From: Bacteroides ovatus | Lineage (GTDB): Bacteria; Bacteroidota; Bacteroidia; Bacteroidales; Bacteroidaceae | Assembly: GCF_001314995.1 (NCBI RefSeq) | Contig: NZ_CP012938.1 | Span: 2,666,001 to 2,730,000 of the forward strand | Direction of reading: 5' to 3' | DNA: 64,000 bases | Shown here: positions 1-8,000 of the stretch, one piece after another | How positions within the stretch are numbered: the stretch's first letter is position 1 | Layout: each line of letters opens with the position of its first letter | Program-made: the position numbers and the translations under genes | The notes under the pieces: model-generated | Told to the model about the DNA's origin: nothing | What the model saw: only the letters and a program-made list of their open reading frames with translations | The model's database searches: none

Positions 1-656
1 ATCCAACAAATCTTTCACCGTTCGAACATCTTGATTATACAAGATATTAGCCAACCGGGTATCAGCTACTTTACGAACAGGCAATTGAAGTATCCACTCC
101 TCCTGCCCAACATTTATATTCTTATTATTGTCTACCAAGGATAAAAAACGAGCATCGATAGCACGCTTTCGATAAGTAGCCAATATATCTTTTTCAGTTT
201 CAACCCTTTAAGTATAGAGTTATACATTTGCAATGTCTTCCCATAGGTAATTCGATGCCGATCAGCCACTTTCGCTACTGATTCTCCTGTAGAAATTGAA
301 TAGAAGATATCGCGGGTAACAGGGTGAAGAATCAATGCTGACAGTTCACGAATGATTATTTCATATAGCGGTTTACAAGTCGTCTGTGTTCTCAATACAT
401 ATAGTAGATCATCGTATTTGGAAATGATAAAGTCCCGTTCCAGTTTCTTTTCTTCTACGATTTTAGAAAGGTAACCTGCTTCTAAACCAAGTCTTTTGTG
501 AGCTTCCAGATAAGCATCCAAACTCTCATCATCCAAAAACAACTGATCGTCGATTCGGGAACTCGTAATGTATCCAAGATTTGCCCAATTCTTTAAAATA
601 GCTTCTTGGATGTCGTGTCTTTCGGACATCTGTTTTGTTGTGAGCCAATTTGACAT
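1..656 (-). pseudogene. HTH protein with C-terminal alpha-CTD-like segment; frameshifted and cut by the left edge
   Basis: The start is the ATG at 656, right after a terminator U-tract. Residues 1-55 look like a MerR/excisionase-type helix-turn-helix (opening WLTTKQMSERH), followed by a helical region. The continuous frame ends at 132 after about 155 good residues and a foreign-looking tail. If one base is restored in the five-A run read at 190-194, the frame continues without a stop to base 1. The restored part gives LATYRKRAIDARFLSLVDNN and later LPVRKVADTRLANILYN and VRTVKDLLD. The last two resemble the helix-hairpin-helix of the RNA polymerase alpha C-terminal domain (inference). This is either a pseudogene, a base missing from the assembly, or a -1 frameshift. 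The C-terminus lies outside the window. The function is not known to me. Confidence 0.6.
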
Positions 657-696
657 AAAAAAACGGAACTAGATTAATAATATCAACTAGTTCCGT
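657..696 (-). terminator. Rho-independent terminator directly before the HTH gene start
   Basis: Perfect 10-bp arms (687-696 and 663-672) enclose a 14-nt loop. Seven U residues follow in the minus-strand transcript (663-657). The ATG at 656 follows almost at once. Confidence 0.85.
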
Positions 697-905
697 ACCT
701 TTTATTATAAAAGAGTACGGAGCTGCCACAATCCCGCAAACAGGAGGTAGTAGCGGCTACCTTTCAGACACGGGCAGACAGCCCGTACCCTATGAGAAGT
801 CATAGAAGTACAGGCGTCTCCCGGTGTCTGAAAAAAAATCCGCTACGATTTCCTGTTCACCGAGGAAACGCACAATCGCATACCACAAAGGCATGCTACG
901 TTCCA
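664..905 (-). ncRNA. Structured rod-like RNA, unassigned (6S-like shape) or leader of the HTH gene
   Basis: Complementary arms nest to form one long interrupted hairpin: 739-745 with 851-857 (7 bp), 750-756 with 840-846 (7 bp), 762-774 with 820-833 (13 bp with one bulge), and a small apical hairpin around 790-806. On the minus strand a TAnnTTTG promoter lies just upstream (910-917). A terminator hairpin with seven U residues lies just downstream (657-696). A rod with internal bulges, about 240 nt long, bounded by its own promoter and terminator, is the general shape of 6S RNA. I see no diagnostic primary motif, so the family is not assigned. Because the terminator abuts the ATG at 656, it could instead be an attenuated 5' leader of that gene. 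Confidence 0.5.
692..721 (-). promoter_or_regulatory. Alternative hairpin overlapping the terminator (antiterminator-like)
   Basis: Arms 715-721 and 692-698 (TCCGTAC/GTACGGA) pair perfectly. The inner CTTTTA/TAAAAG palindrome extends the stem. The 692-696 bases also form the base of the terminator arm, so the two hairpins cannot coexist. This is the classic geometry of an attenuator or riboswitch expression platform. The ligand or trigger is unknown. Confidence 0.5.
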
Positions 906-909
906 ATGA

Positions 910-917
910 CAAAGGTA
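910..917 (-). promoter_or_regulatory. Promoter -7 element TACCTTTG for the structured RNA
   Basis: A perfect match to the Bacteroides TAnnTTTG element on the minus strand. The transcript would begin near 903-905. A TTG lies roughly 24 bases upstream, so the -33 element is weak. Confidence 0.5.
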
Positions 918-1059
918 CAAATACTTTTCGGAAAATAACAAGAGAGAGTTATAAATGTTTAGGAAAGAAAATGAATGATGATTGTATAATTAAAGCGTAT
1001 GTATATAAAAAGGCAGGCTTCAATAAGTTATCTTATTCATATAAGAAACCACTCTACAA

Positions 1060-1097
1060 TTAAAGCACCTCTCTCTTACATAAACTAGCTACTTTTG
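1060..1097 (+). promoter_or_regulatory. Promoter of the first HU-family gene
   Basis: TACTTTTG at 1090-1097 matches TAnnTTTG. The word TTAAAGCACCT lies at 1060-1070, exactly 30 bases before it. The same word at the same distance precedes the -7 element of the second HU gene (2727-2764). The word occupies the -33 region in place of the usual TTTG. Confidence 0.6.
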
Positions 1098-1123
1098 TAA
1101 CACACATCAATTCGTTCCACAAA

Positions 1124-1211
1124 TATGGAACGAAACAATAACAGATGTGGAACTAAAGGGAAACAACTGTGGAACTAAAAGTCAACAGTTGTAGAACGAA
1201 TTAACAGTAAC
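1124..1211 (+). repeat. Four tandem 22-bp repeats (core TGTGGAACTAAA) in the HU gene leader
   Basis: The units begin at 1124, 1146, 1168 and 1190. The GGAAC/AGAAC core falls at 1127, 1149, 1171 and 1193, an exact 22-base period. The first core is also the right half of a 9-bp inverted repeat (TTCGTTCCA 1111-1119, TGGAACGAA 1126-1134). With transcription predicted from about 1104, the array lies in the untranslated leader of the gene at 1236. Confidence 0.8.
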
Positions 1212-1235
1212 TATAAAACCACTAAACATTAGTAT

Positions 1236-1835
1236 ATGAGTGCAATATATGACCTATTTGAGACTCCTAGTCCAAACAAAGAAGAGAAACAACCGCTACA
1301 TGCCCGTATTGTCTCCAAAGGAACCGTAGATAAAGAAGAGTTTCTGGATCGTGTCCACAAATTTACCGGTATCAGCAGAAGTTTATTGGCAGGAGCCATG
1401 GAAGCCTTTGCCAATGAAGCACGGGATTTACTAGCCGACGGCTGGAATGTAGAAATGGGAAACTTCGGATTCTTCTCTACATCGTTACAATGTCCGCCGG
1501 TTAAAGATAAAAAAGAAATTCGGGCAGCGTCTGTCCAAATGAAAAATATTAATTTCCGCGCAAGTCGTCCATTCAAGAAAGAAGTAGGCGACAAAATGAG
1601 GCTGCAACGAGGAGAATCTATCACACGCCCTAAGAAAAATAGTATCTCCCGTGAGACGTGTCGCGAGCGCCTCAACACATATTTGGAAAATCACCTATTC
1701 ATCAGCCGGACAGATTATAGCCATCTGACAGGACGAAATAAAAAAGTAGCTATTGAAGAATTAAATTCCTTTATTACCGACAGAATAATCCAAAAGGAAG
1801 GGGTTGGAAAGTTGACTGTATATATAAAGGTATAA
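1236..1835 (+). CDS. HU-family DNA-binding protein (HU-HIG type)
   Basis: This 199-residue protein belongs to the Bacteroidales HU-HIG group: an HU/IHF-like domain with extra sequence at both ends. Residues 1-25 are an acidic leader. Residues about 25-125 are the HU core, with the dimerisation helices and the GNFGFFSTSL turn that precedes the beta arm. Residues 135-199 are a basic linker and a small winged-helix-like tail (FISRTDYSHLTG). A very similar architecture is encoded at 32382. HU proteins bend and compact DNA. The target of this subtype is unknown to me. The gene has its own promoter and an unusual repeat-bearing leader, which suggests autoregulation (inference). Confidence 0.85.
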   Translation: MSAIYDLFETPSPNKEEKQPLHARIVSKGTVDKEEFLDRVHKFTGISRSLLAGAMEAFANEARDLLADGWNVEMGNFGFFSTSLQCPPVKDKKEIRAASVQMKNINFRASRPFKKEVGDKMRLQRGESITRPKKNSISRETCRERLNTYLENHLFISRTDYSHLTGRNKKVAIEELNSFITDRIIQKEGVGKLTVYIKV

Positions 1836-1870
1836 ACTCTTGGAACACAGAATTAAGAGCCACAACAAGA

Positions 1871-2074
1871 TTATTGCTGTTGTAACTCAAGTATGATTTC
1901 ATCAGTGATGTAGGCATCACTCAACGTTATAAGCGGATATTGTTTATTAAGAAGCAATGCATATACCTTACTATTATAGAACAAGTGCAATGCTTTTTCG
2001 GGAGAAATATTCAAACGCTCCGCTAATTGCATCACCACACGAGTGTATTTATTCCATACTAATACATCTATCAT
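1871..2074 (-). CDS. DUF3791-like small protein (distal partner of a DUF3990 cassette)
   Basis: This is a 67-residue helical protein. Its DVLVWNKYTRVVMQLAERLN and EKALHLFYNSKVYALL segments are typical of the small partner that follows DUF3990 genes in Bacteroidales. It lies 9 bases after the remnant of the DUF3990 gene and on the same strand, so it is the third gene of a DUF3791-DUF3990-DUF3791 unit. In such cassettes the DUF3990 protein is predicted to be an ADP-ribosyltransferase-like toxin and the small proteins are candidate antitoxins (family-level prediction). Here the partner survives although the toxin gene is broken. Confidence 0.65.
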   Translation of the reverse strand: MIDVLVWNKYTRVVMQLAERLNISPEKALHLFYNSKVYALLLNKQYPLITLSDAYITDEIILELQQQ

Positions 2075-2083
2075 AAACGCAGT

Positions 2084-2229
2084 TTATTTTATTGTTACAT
2101 ATTCTTTGAAAGAGAGACACTCGTCAATGAGACGTTGATTGAGAATCCTTTACCAAAGTCGAGGTTTTCGCGTCCGACACCGACCAAAGGATACTCTACG
2201 GCCTGCGTACTACCATGATAGACCTTCAT
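2084..2229 (-). pseudogene. DUF3990 (ART-like) gene with internal deletion
   Basis: The ATG at 2229 overlaps the upstream stop as ATGA. The first 29 codons (MKVYHGST ... NLDFGKGF) are the conserved N-terminus of DUF3990. The frame then runs into nonsense and stops at 2095. In the next frame, starting immediately after GKGF, the sequence reads NQRLIDECLSFKEYVTIK and stops at 2084, which is a typical DUF3990 C-terminus. The middle of the gene, probably about 100 codons, has been removed out of frame. DUF3990 belongs to the ADP-ribosyltransferase-like fold by family knowledge. This copy cannot be active. Confidence 0.8.
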
Positions 2230-2492
2230 ACAGATTCTCCTTTTTCTTTATAATGGGCTTCCCAGTTTTCAAGAGCTTCTACCAACGTATCGGCTATGTA
2301 CTCACGACTCTGGGTGTGAAGCATGTCATATCCACTTATCAGGTATTGACGGATAAGATTCAGTTTTTCCAAACGGTTATAGAGAGTAGGAGCCGGAATA
2401 CCCAACTTCTGGGCGGCACTCTCAATGGCAAAAATCACAAACTCCATGACTTTGCCATCAACAACGGGGGCTGATTGGCTTGAATGTAGCAT
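2226..2492 (-). CDS. DUF3791 protein
   Basis: This 88-residue helical protein has the DUF3791 signature: an N-terminal helix KVMEFVIFAIESAAQKLGI, then IRQYLISGYDMLHTQSREYI, where the YDxLHTQS box is the family hallmark. It is the first gene of a three-gene minus-strand unit and its stop overlaps the start of the DUF3990 remnant by 4 bases (translational coupling). It is a candidate antitoxin by context (inference). A TAnnTTTG element lies 34 bases upstream of the start. Confidence 0.75.
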   Translation of the reverse strand: MLHSSQSAPVVDGKVMEFVIFAIESAAQKLGIPAPTLYNRLEKLNLIRQYLISGYDMLHTQSREYIADTLVEALENWEAHYKEKGESV

Positions 2493-2525
2493 AGCTATAC
2501 CTCTATTATCTTAATGTAATATGTA

Positions 2526-2533
2526 CAAATATA
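2526..2533 (-). promoter_or_regulatory. Promoter -7 element TATATTTG for the DUF3791 unit
   Basis: A perfect TAnnTTTG on the minus strand, about 34 bases before the ATG at 2492. Confidence 0.5.
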
Positions 2534-2726
2534 GTGTTTATTCTTACAACGTTCATCGTTTTTCGGCATATTTTATGATTATCAAGAACATTTGAGTATC
2601 GTGAAACTGATTGAAATATTCCCTATTTGGAAATGGCTATTAAAGCAGAATATATAAGGATCTATAAATCAGAATCATACAAACAAAATAAATAAAAGTG
2701 AATCAAAGTACGTACATCTAGGATCG

Positions 2727-2764
2727 TTAAAGCACCTCCCCGGAAAGTGCCCATAGTATCTTTG
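2727..2764 (+). promoter_or_regulatory. Promoter of the second HU-family gene
   Basis: TATCTTTG at 2757-2764 is a perfect -7 element. TTAAAGCACCT at 2727-2737 begins 30 bases earlier, the same word and distance as at the HU gene at 1236. The word is followed by CCCCGGAAAGTGC, so GCAC/GTGC also forms a short inverted repeat. Confidence 0.65.
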
Positions 2765-2823
2765 CATTGTGATCACAAAGAGAATTGATAAGTAAAGTAA
2801 CTAATTAAAAAAAACAAAAAACT

Positions 2824-3303
2824 ATGGCACTTAGATACGTCATTAAAAAAAGAACATTCGGCTTTGATAAAACTAAAGCTGAAAAGTATGTAGCACAAAA
2901 TGTAATCACCAATACGGTGGATTTCAGAGATTTGTGCGAGGAAATCACTAAAGTAGGAATGGTTCCCAGTGGAGCGGTAAAATTTGTACTCGATGCTTTG
3001 ATCGATACATTGAATCTCAACCTTAGAAAAGGCATCTCTGTTCAATTAGGAGATTTCGGATGCTTCCGTCCAGGTATGAATTGCGAAAGTCAGGATGCTG
3101 AAAAAGATGTAGATAGCGATACGATACGCAGAGTGAAAATCATTTTCACTCCGGGCTACAAATTCAAAGAGATGCTAAGTAAAGTCAGTGTTCAAAAAGC
3201 GGTGGCTTCCGATGATGGTTCCATCAGCCCGGAGCAACCGGATCCCAACCCGAATCCAAACCCGGATGACGGCAAAGGAGAAGCACCGGACCCGGCAGCA
3301 TAA
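2824..3303 (+). CDS. HU-family DNA-binding protein with proline-rich tail
   Basis: This 159-residue protein has an HU-HIG type core at residues 1-125: an FDxTKAEKYVAQ-type opening and the SVQLGDFGCFRPG turn before the DNA-binding arm. It ends in an acidic, proline-asparagine repeat tail (QPDPNPNPNPDDGKG), probably unstructured. The start follows an A-rich leader and a clear promoter at 2757. In Bacteroides such genes often sit next to DUF4248 and amidase genes, and a DUF4248 gene follows here. It probably shapes or compacts DNA. The specific role is unknown. Confidence 0.85.
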   Translation: MALRYVIKKRTFGFDKTKAEKYVAQNVITNTVDFRDLCEEITKVGMVPSGAVKFVLDALIDTLNLNLRKGISVQLGDFGCFRPGMNCESQDAEKDVDSDTIRRVKIIFTPGYKFKEMLSKVSVQKAVASDDGSISPEQPDPNPNPNPDDGKGEAPDPAA

Positions 3304-3331
3304 GACTAATCATCAGCCTTTAAAAGCAGGA

Positions 3332-3363
3332 AAACAGTACCCGCCTACGGGCGGATACTGTTT
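3332..3363 (+). terminator. Terminator hairpin after the HU gene
   Basis: The stem AAACAGTA-CCGCC / GGCGG-TACTGTTT encloses a TACG tetraloop. A U run follows in both directions (TTTCCC on plus, TTTTCC on minus). Confidence 0.7.
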
Positions 3364-3409
3364 CCCAAAGTATTCCTGTAAAAGACTTGACAACGCCTTT
3401 TTTATTTTG

Positions 3410-3417
3410 TATCTTTA
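3410..3417 (+). promoter_or_regulatory. Promoter -7 element TATCTTTA for the DUF4248 gene
   Basis: Seven of eight positions match TAnnTTTG. A TTGACAA stretch lies about 20 bases upstream. Confidence 0.45.
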
Positions 3418-3445
3418 CAACATCTTAAAACATTAAAATATCAAC

Positions 3446-3691
3446 ATGAAAGAATTGCCATCAGAAGAGGAAGAAATTCCGTTTCGCATTAAAACTTATA
3501 AGAAAAAGGAATTGGCTTGTATGTACAATCCGAACATTACACCCCGTTGCGCCATACGCATATTCACCAAATGGATTAAAATAAATAAAGAACTGCTCCG
3601 GTTATTGACTGCCACAGGTTATCATCCGCGTACACGAACTTTTACTCCCCGACAGGTACAAATCATCACCAGTATTCTGGACATTCCATAA
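3446..3691 (+). CDS. DUF4248 family protein
   Basis: This 81-residue protein has the DUF4248 pattern: PFRIKTYKKKELACMYNP, AIRIFTKWIKINKELL, then TGYHPRTRTFTPRQVQIIT. The arrangement (a KELAxxYxP box followed by paired helices) suggests a small helix-turn-helix, but no function has been established that I know of. It is found only in Bacteroidales, commonly beside HU-HIG genes and muramoyl amidases near capsule or mobile loci. The last codons of the gene form one arm of a perfect 16-bp terminator hairpin. Confidence 0.75.
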   Translation: MKELPSEEEEIPFRIKTYKKKELACMYNPNITPRCAIRIFTKWIKINKELLRLLTATGYHPRTRTFTPRQVQIITSILDIP

Positions 3692-3709
3692 GGATGTCCA
3701 GAATACTGG
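3669..3709 (+). terminator. Perfect 16-bp hairpin overlapping the DUF4248 stop codon
   Basis: Arms 3669-3684 and 3694-3709 are perfectly complementary and are followed on the plus strand by TTTTAT. The left arm encodes the final residues of the DUF4248 protein. The element separates this gene from the convergent efflux operon. Confidence 0.8.
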
Positions 3710-3714
3710 TTTTA

Positions 3715-5085
3715 TCATTGCAGTTGTCCCGCCGCTTTCAAATAAGCCACATAATTCACATACAATTGGAAATGGGCATCCACTTTCGTCTGATAAGCCT
3801 GCTGCCAAAGCACTTGTGCTTCCAGATAATCCGAAAGAGTTTCCAGTCCCACTTCATATTGCTTACCACTGACTTTCATATTCTCCTCTGCCTGTTCCAG
3901 CGAACGTTCGGAAAGCTCCGTTTCCAACCGGGCCTCATCCAGATTATTGGCAGCTTGCATCAACTCCAGCAACATCTTTTCATTGACATTTTCCTGTTCA
4001 AGACGAGCTTGTTCCAACTTCACTTTGGCAGACTTTACTTTATTGGTACGTTCGCCAAAATGAAACAGAGGGACAGAGACATTCAGGAATACGGAAAAAG
4101 CACCCTTTTTCATCAAAGTTTCATCATTGACTTCCAATCCGTGAAGATAATCATAACTACCTCTGACGCCGATACGCGGCAATAGTTCACTACGATTCAG
4201 CTTTACTTCCTGCTCGGCAATGGCTATTTGTTTGTTCAAGATTCCATATTCGGGACGGGCGGTAATATCAGAAACCTGCACTTTCCATTCCTGCTCCACT
4301 TCCGGAAAATCATCAGATATATCAATCTGTGCTGTCAAAGGGCGTCCGATGTAATGACAGAGATTCATACCCGCAAGACGGAGGGCGTTATCAGCCTTTC
4401 GCAAAGAAAGTTCACTCTCGTTGAGCTTCACCTGCACTTTCAGTACATCATTTTGCGGTTTCATGCCATGTCGGTGAGCACTCTTCACATTTTTGAAAAG
4501 TTCCGTTAGTAAGTTATGATATTTTTCCGCCACTTTTCTCATTTCCTTGGCTTTCACTAACTGCACGTATGCTTTATCTGTATTCAGAATAACTTCCGAA
4601 GTAGTTAAGGCTTCGTTCAAGTGTGCCATTTCTTTTCCCAGTAGTGACATTTTATAGGCGGCACGGATTTTTCCTCCCATATAAAGAGGTTGCTCCACTT
4701 GTATACCGCCCGAGTAAACAGTTCCGACCTTATAATCCAGATTCAATCCGGGAAAATAAGCGAAACCGCTCGATACCAGTTCTCCGGTAGCAGGATTGGG
4801 CAGGAAAACCGGAAGGTTTCCTCCCGGAACTCCGAGACTTCCATCCGCTGTGCTATAAATACCCGTTCCGTTGGCTGTAAAATTAGGGAAGAAATTGGCT
4901 TTATAACTAAGAGACATCAATCGGGCTGCTTCCGTCTGCTTATTAGCGGCAGCCATATCCTTATTATATTTCAGTGCCATTTCACGGCATTGTGCCAGAC
5001 TTAGTTTTTCTTGCGCGGCAAGCGAAACCGACAGGCCGAACAATACACCCGCTACACTAATGGCTACAAGAATTTCTTTTTTCAT
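3715..5085 (-). CDS. TolC-family outer-membrane efflux protein
   Basis: This 456-residue protein has a signal peptide (residues 1-24, ending SLAAQ) and the two OEP repeats typical of TolC, rich in long coiled-coil helices (for example KVKLEQARLEQENVNEKM). It forms the outer-membrane channel of a tripartite pump. It is the last gene of the MFP-RND-OEP operon, and its start overlaps the RND stop by 4 bases. The helical repeats begin SLAQCREMALKYNKDMAAAN, the usual opening of Bacteroides TolC homologues. The substrate cannot be read from the sequence. Confidence 0.9.
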   Translation of the reverse strand: MKKEILVAISVAGVLFGLSVSLAAQEKLSLAQCREMALKYNKDMAAANKQTEAARLMSLSYKANFFPNFTANGTGIYSTADGSLGVPGGNLPVFLPNPATGELVSSGFAYFPGLNLDYKVGTVYSGGIQVEQPLYMGGKIRAAYKMSLLGKEMAHLNEALTTSEVILNTDKAYVQLVKAKEMRKVAEKYHNLLTELFKNVKSAHRHGMKPQNDVLKVQVKLNESELSLRKADNALRLAGMNLCHYIGRPLTAQIDISDDFPEVEQEWKVQVSDITARPEYGILNKQIAIAEQEVKLNRSELLPRIGVRGSYDYLHGLEVNDETLMKKGAFSVFLNVSVPLFHFGERTNKVKSAKVKLEQARLEQENVNEKMLLELMQAANNLDEARLETELSERSLEQAEENMKVSGKQYEVGLETLSDYLEAQVLWQQAYQTKVDAHFQLYVNYVAYLKAAGQLQ

Positions 5086-8000
5086 TTGTCTGTCTTTTTT
5101 ATATGAAAGAATAATGCATACAAAATCGGGATAAAAAGCAACGTTATCAACGTGCCGAACAGCAACCCACCCATAATAGAAGCCGCCAACGAACCGAACA
5201 TGGCATCCGGCAACAATGGAATCATTCCCAAAATCGTAGTCAGCGAAGCCATCATCACAGGACGGAGACGACTTTGCGAACTGTCTATCAATGCCGTCAC
5301 AGGTTCTACTCCCTGATTAATCTGCAAAGTGATCTCATCCATCAATACAATACCGTTCTTAATAATCATACCGATCAACCCCAATGTACCGACGATAGCC
5401 ACAAAGTTGAATGTCTTCCCGGTAAGCAGCATTACAGCAACAACACCGACAAATACCAGCGGAATAGTACAGAAGATGATAACCGGTTTCCGGTAATCTT
5501 TGAACAGCATGATTAGAATGGATATCATCAGAATGATAGCAAACGGGAAATTCTTGAACAGATATTGCATAGACTTTGTGCTGGCGTTCCTCTCGCCTTG
5601 CCATTGAAGCCGATATCCGTCAGGCAGCGGAATCTGTTCAATCTGCGTGGCAATGGATTGCCGCGCCTTCTCCGTTTCTACCCCCGGAACAGGAGAACAT
5701 TGCACCCGTTGGCTACGCTGCCCGTTATAACGGGGAACCACCGGATCTTCCCACTTCACATCAATCCGCTTACTGATTTGTTTTAACGGAGTTGTTCCCA
5801 TCAACGTTTCCACCAGTTCTTCTTTTGATAGTGTTCCTGTCTTCAGTTTCATCATCATTTCCTGTGTCAGCAAACCGTTCAGAGAAGGAAGAGACGAGAA
5901 TATCTGCGTATTGTCCAGGTTCTCAATCGGATTTCCGTGTTCGTCCAGGCAACGCAAGTAGATATTATCTTTGTGAATACCTTCATAGAAAGACCCGATA
6001 GGGATGCCGCTGGTAGCTGTCAATAAAGAAAGGCTTACATCGTTCCGGCTCAATCCGATAGCACGTGCCGTAGGCTGGTCATACTCAATAGTCAGCACCG
6101 GGATCTGTGGTTCCCAGTCCGTAGTAATCAGGTAAACATCCGGACAATTCTCCATAATCTTGCGGGCACTATCCGCCAACTGATGCAAAACAGCAGGGTC
6201 AGGACCGGTAAACTGCGCTTCAATAGGGTATTTTTTGAACATCAGGTTGTAGCGGTTCATCTTTACGTAAGCATCCGGATAATGTTGCGAAAGATATTGT
6301 TGAATTTCCGCCATGTTATCCACCAAATCATCCGGAGAGGTGAAGTCAATAATCAGTTCACCGTAAGATAAGGAGGGATTGGCTACGTTACGCACCAAGT
6401 TATAACGGGCAGGAGTACCACCAATAGAAGCAGTGACGTGTGTGACTTCCGGACGCTTTTTCAAGTAAGCTTCGATTTCCTCCAAGTCACGCGCCACGCG
6501 AGTGGAGTTAGTTCCTTCCGGCAATTTATATTCCATATAAAGCTGGTCGTAGACCATATCCGGGAAAAAGCCCTGCTTCATGAAACGGTAACTGAAAGCT
6601 GAAAGTAATACCAAAGCGATCATTGTAAACACAAAGCTCCAACGATGCGCCAGACTGAATGTCAACAATGAACGAAGCACGGCATAAATCTTTCCTTCAT
6701 ACACACGCTTTCCGGCAGCAGTTGTCGCAGAGATTTCCGGACGCAAAATCCGGTCGGCCATCAACGGAACGTGCACTAAGGCCAGCACCCAGCTAAGCAA
6801 CAGGGAAACAGCGAGTACGATAAACAAATCGCGCGTATAGACGCCTGCCGTATCAGGCGACATAAAGATAGGAAGAAAAGCAATGATGGCAATCAGAGTA
6901 GCTCCCAGCAAAGGCATTGCTGTCTGCCGTCCGATAGCAGTCATTGCTTCCATCCGGCTCTTCCCGGCTTTCAAATCTACCAAAATACCGTCAATGATAA
7001 CAATTGCGTTATCCACCAGCATCCCCATCGCAAGCACGAACGAGGCCAATGAAACACGCTGCATCGTACCATCCATAAAATAAAGGAACAGGAAGGAACC
7101 GAATACCGTCACTACCAGGCTGATACCGATAATCACCCCGCTCTTGAATCCCATAGCAATCATCAGGATAACGACTACGATAATCACAGATTCTATCAGA
7201 TTAAGAATGAACGTCCCTAACGAAGTGCCTACGCGTTCCGGCTGATAGAAAACCTTATGACACTCTACTCCTGCCGGAAGGCGTTCAGCCTTTAGTTGCT
7301 CCAGTTTCTTTTCCACTCGATGCCCCACTTTAATAATGTCGGCATCCGGAGAAGCAGCCACCATGATTCCTATCGCACGCTGGCGGTCATAAAACAATTC
7401 GTTGCGGGTAGGGTCTTCATAATCTTTCTCAATACGGGCAATGTCACTCAACCGCAACTGATCGGCATCATGTCCCTGAATCAGCATACGACCGATGTCC
7501 TCCACCGTCTTAAACTTATCACTGACTGTCACCCGGATACGATTATCGCCATTATCATAATAACCAGTATAAGTAGTTTGGTTCTGTCCGTTCAATGTAG
7601 CTAGCACTTCGGCGGGTTTCACACCCAAGTTGGCCATCCGGTCTTGCAGGAGAGAGATGTTAATACATTCGGGACGTTTACCGTATAAGTCAACGCGCTC
7701 CACCCCATCCAATTCACTGACTTCACGTTTCACCAGTTCTGAATAATCAGACAGTTCCCTGTCGGAAAGTCCGTCACCCGTCAAAGCGAAAAACATTCCG
7801 TAAACATTTCCAAAATCATCTTTTACAATAGAAGGACTGGCACCTTCGGGAAGTTCTGCCTGTGCGTTCGCCACCTTACGACGCAACAAATCCCAGCATT
7901 GCTCTACGTCCGTCTCTTTGACAGTCGTTTTCAGTTCTACCTGAATCAAAGAGAGATCATTGTAGGAATAACTTTCCACATTATCTATATTCCCCATGGA

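Noticed and set aside
189..200. Classic -1 slippery heptamer
   Set aside because: The site is GAAAAAG. The first base of A AAAAAG is missing, so re-pairing of the P-site tRNA would be imperfect.
824..1063. 79-codon plus-strand open frame
   Set aside because: It lies across the arms of the structured RNA, has no ribosome-binding sequence and encodes a composition typical of chance frames.
1111..1211. CRISPR-like array
   Set aside because: The 22-bp units are contiguous imperfect tandem repeats without spacers, and no cas gene is near.
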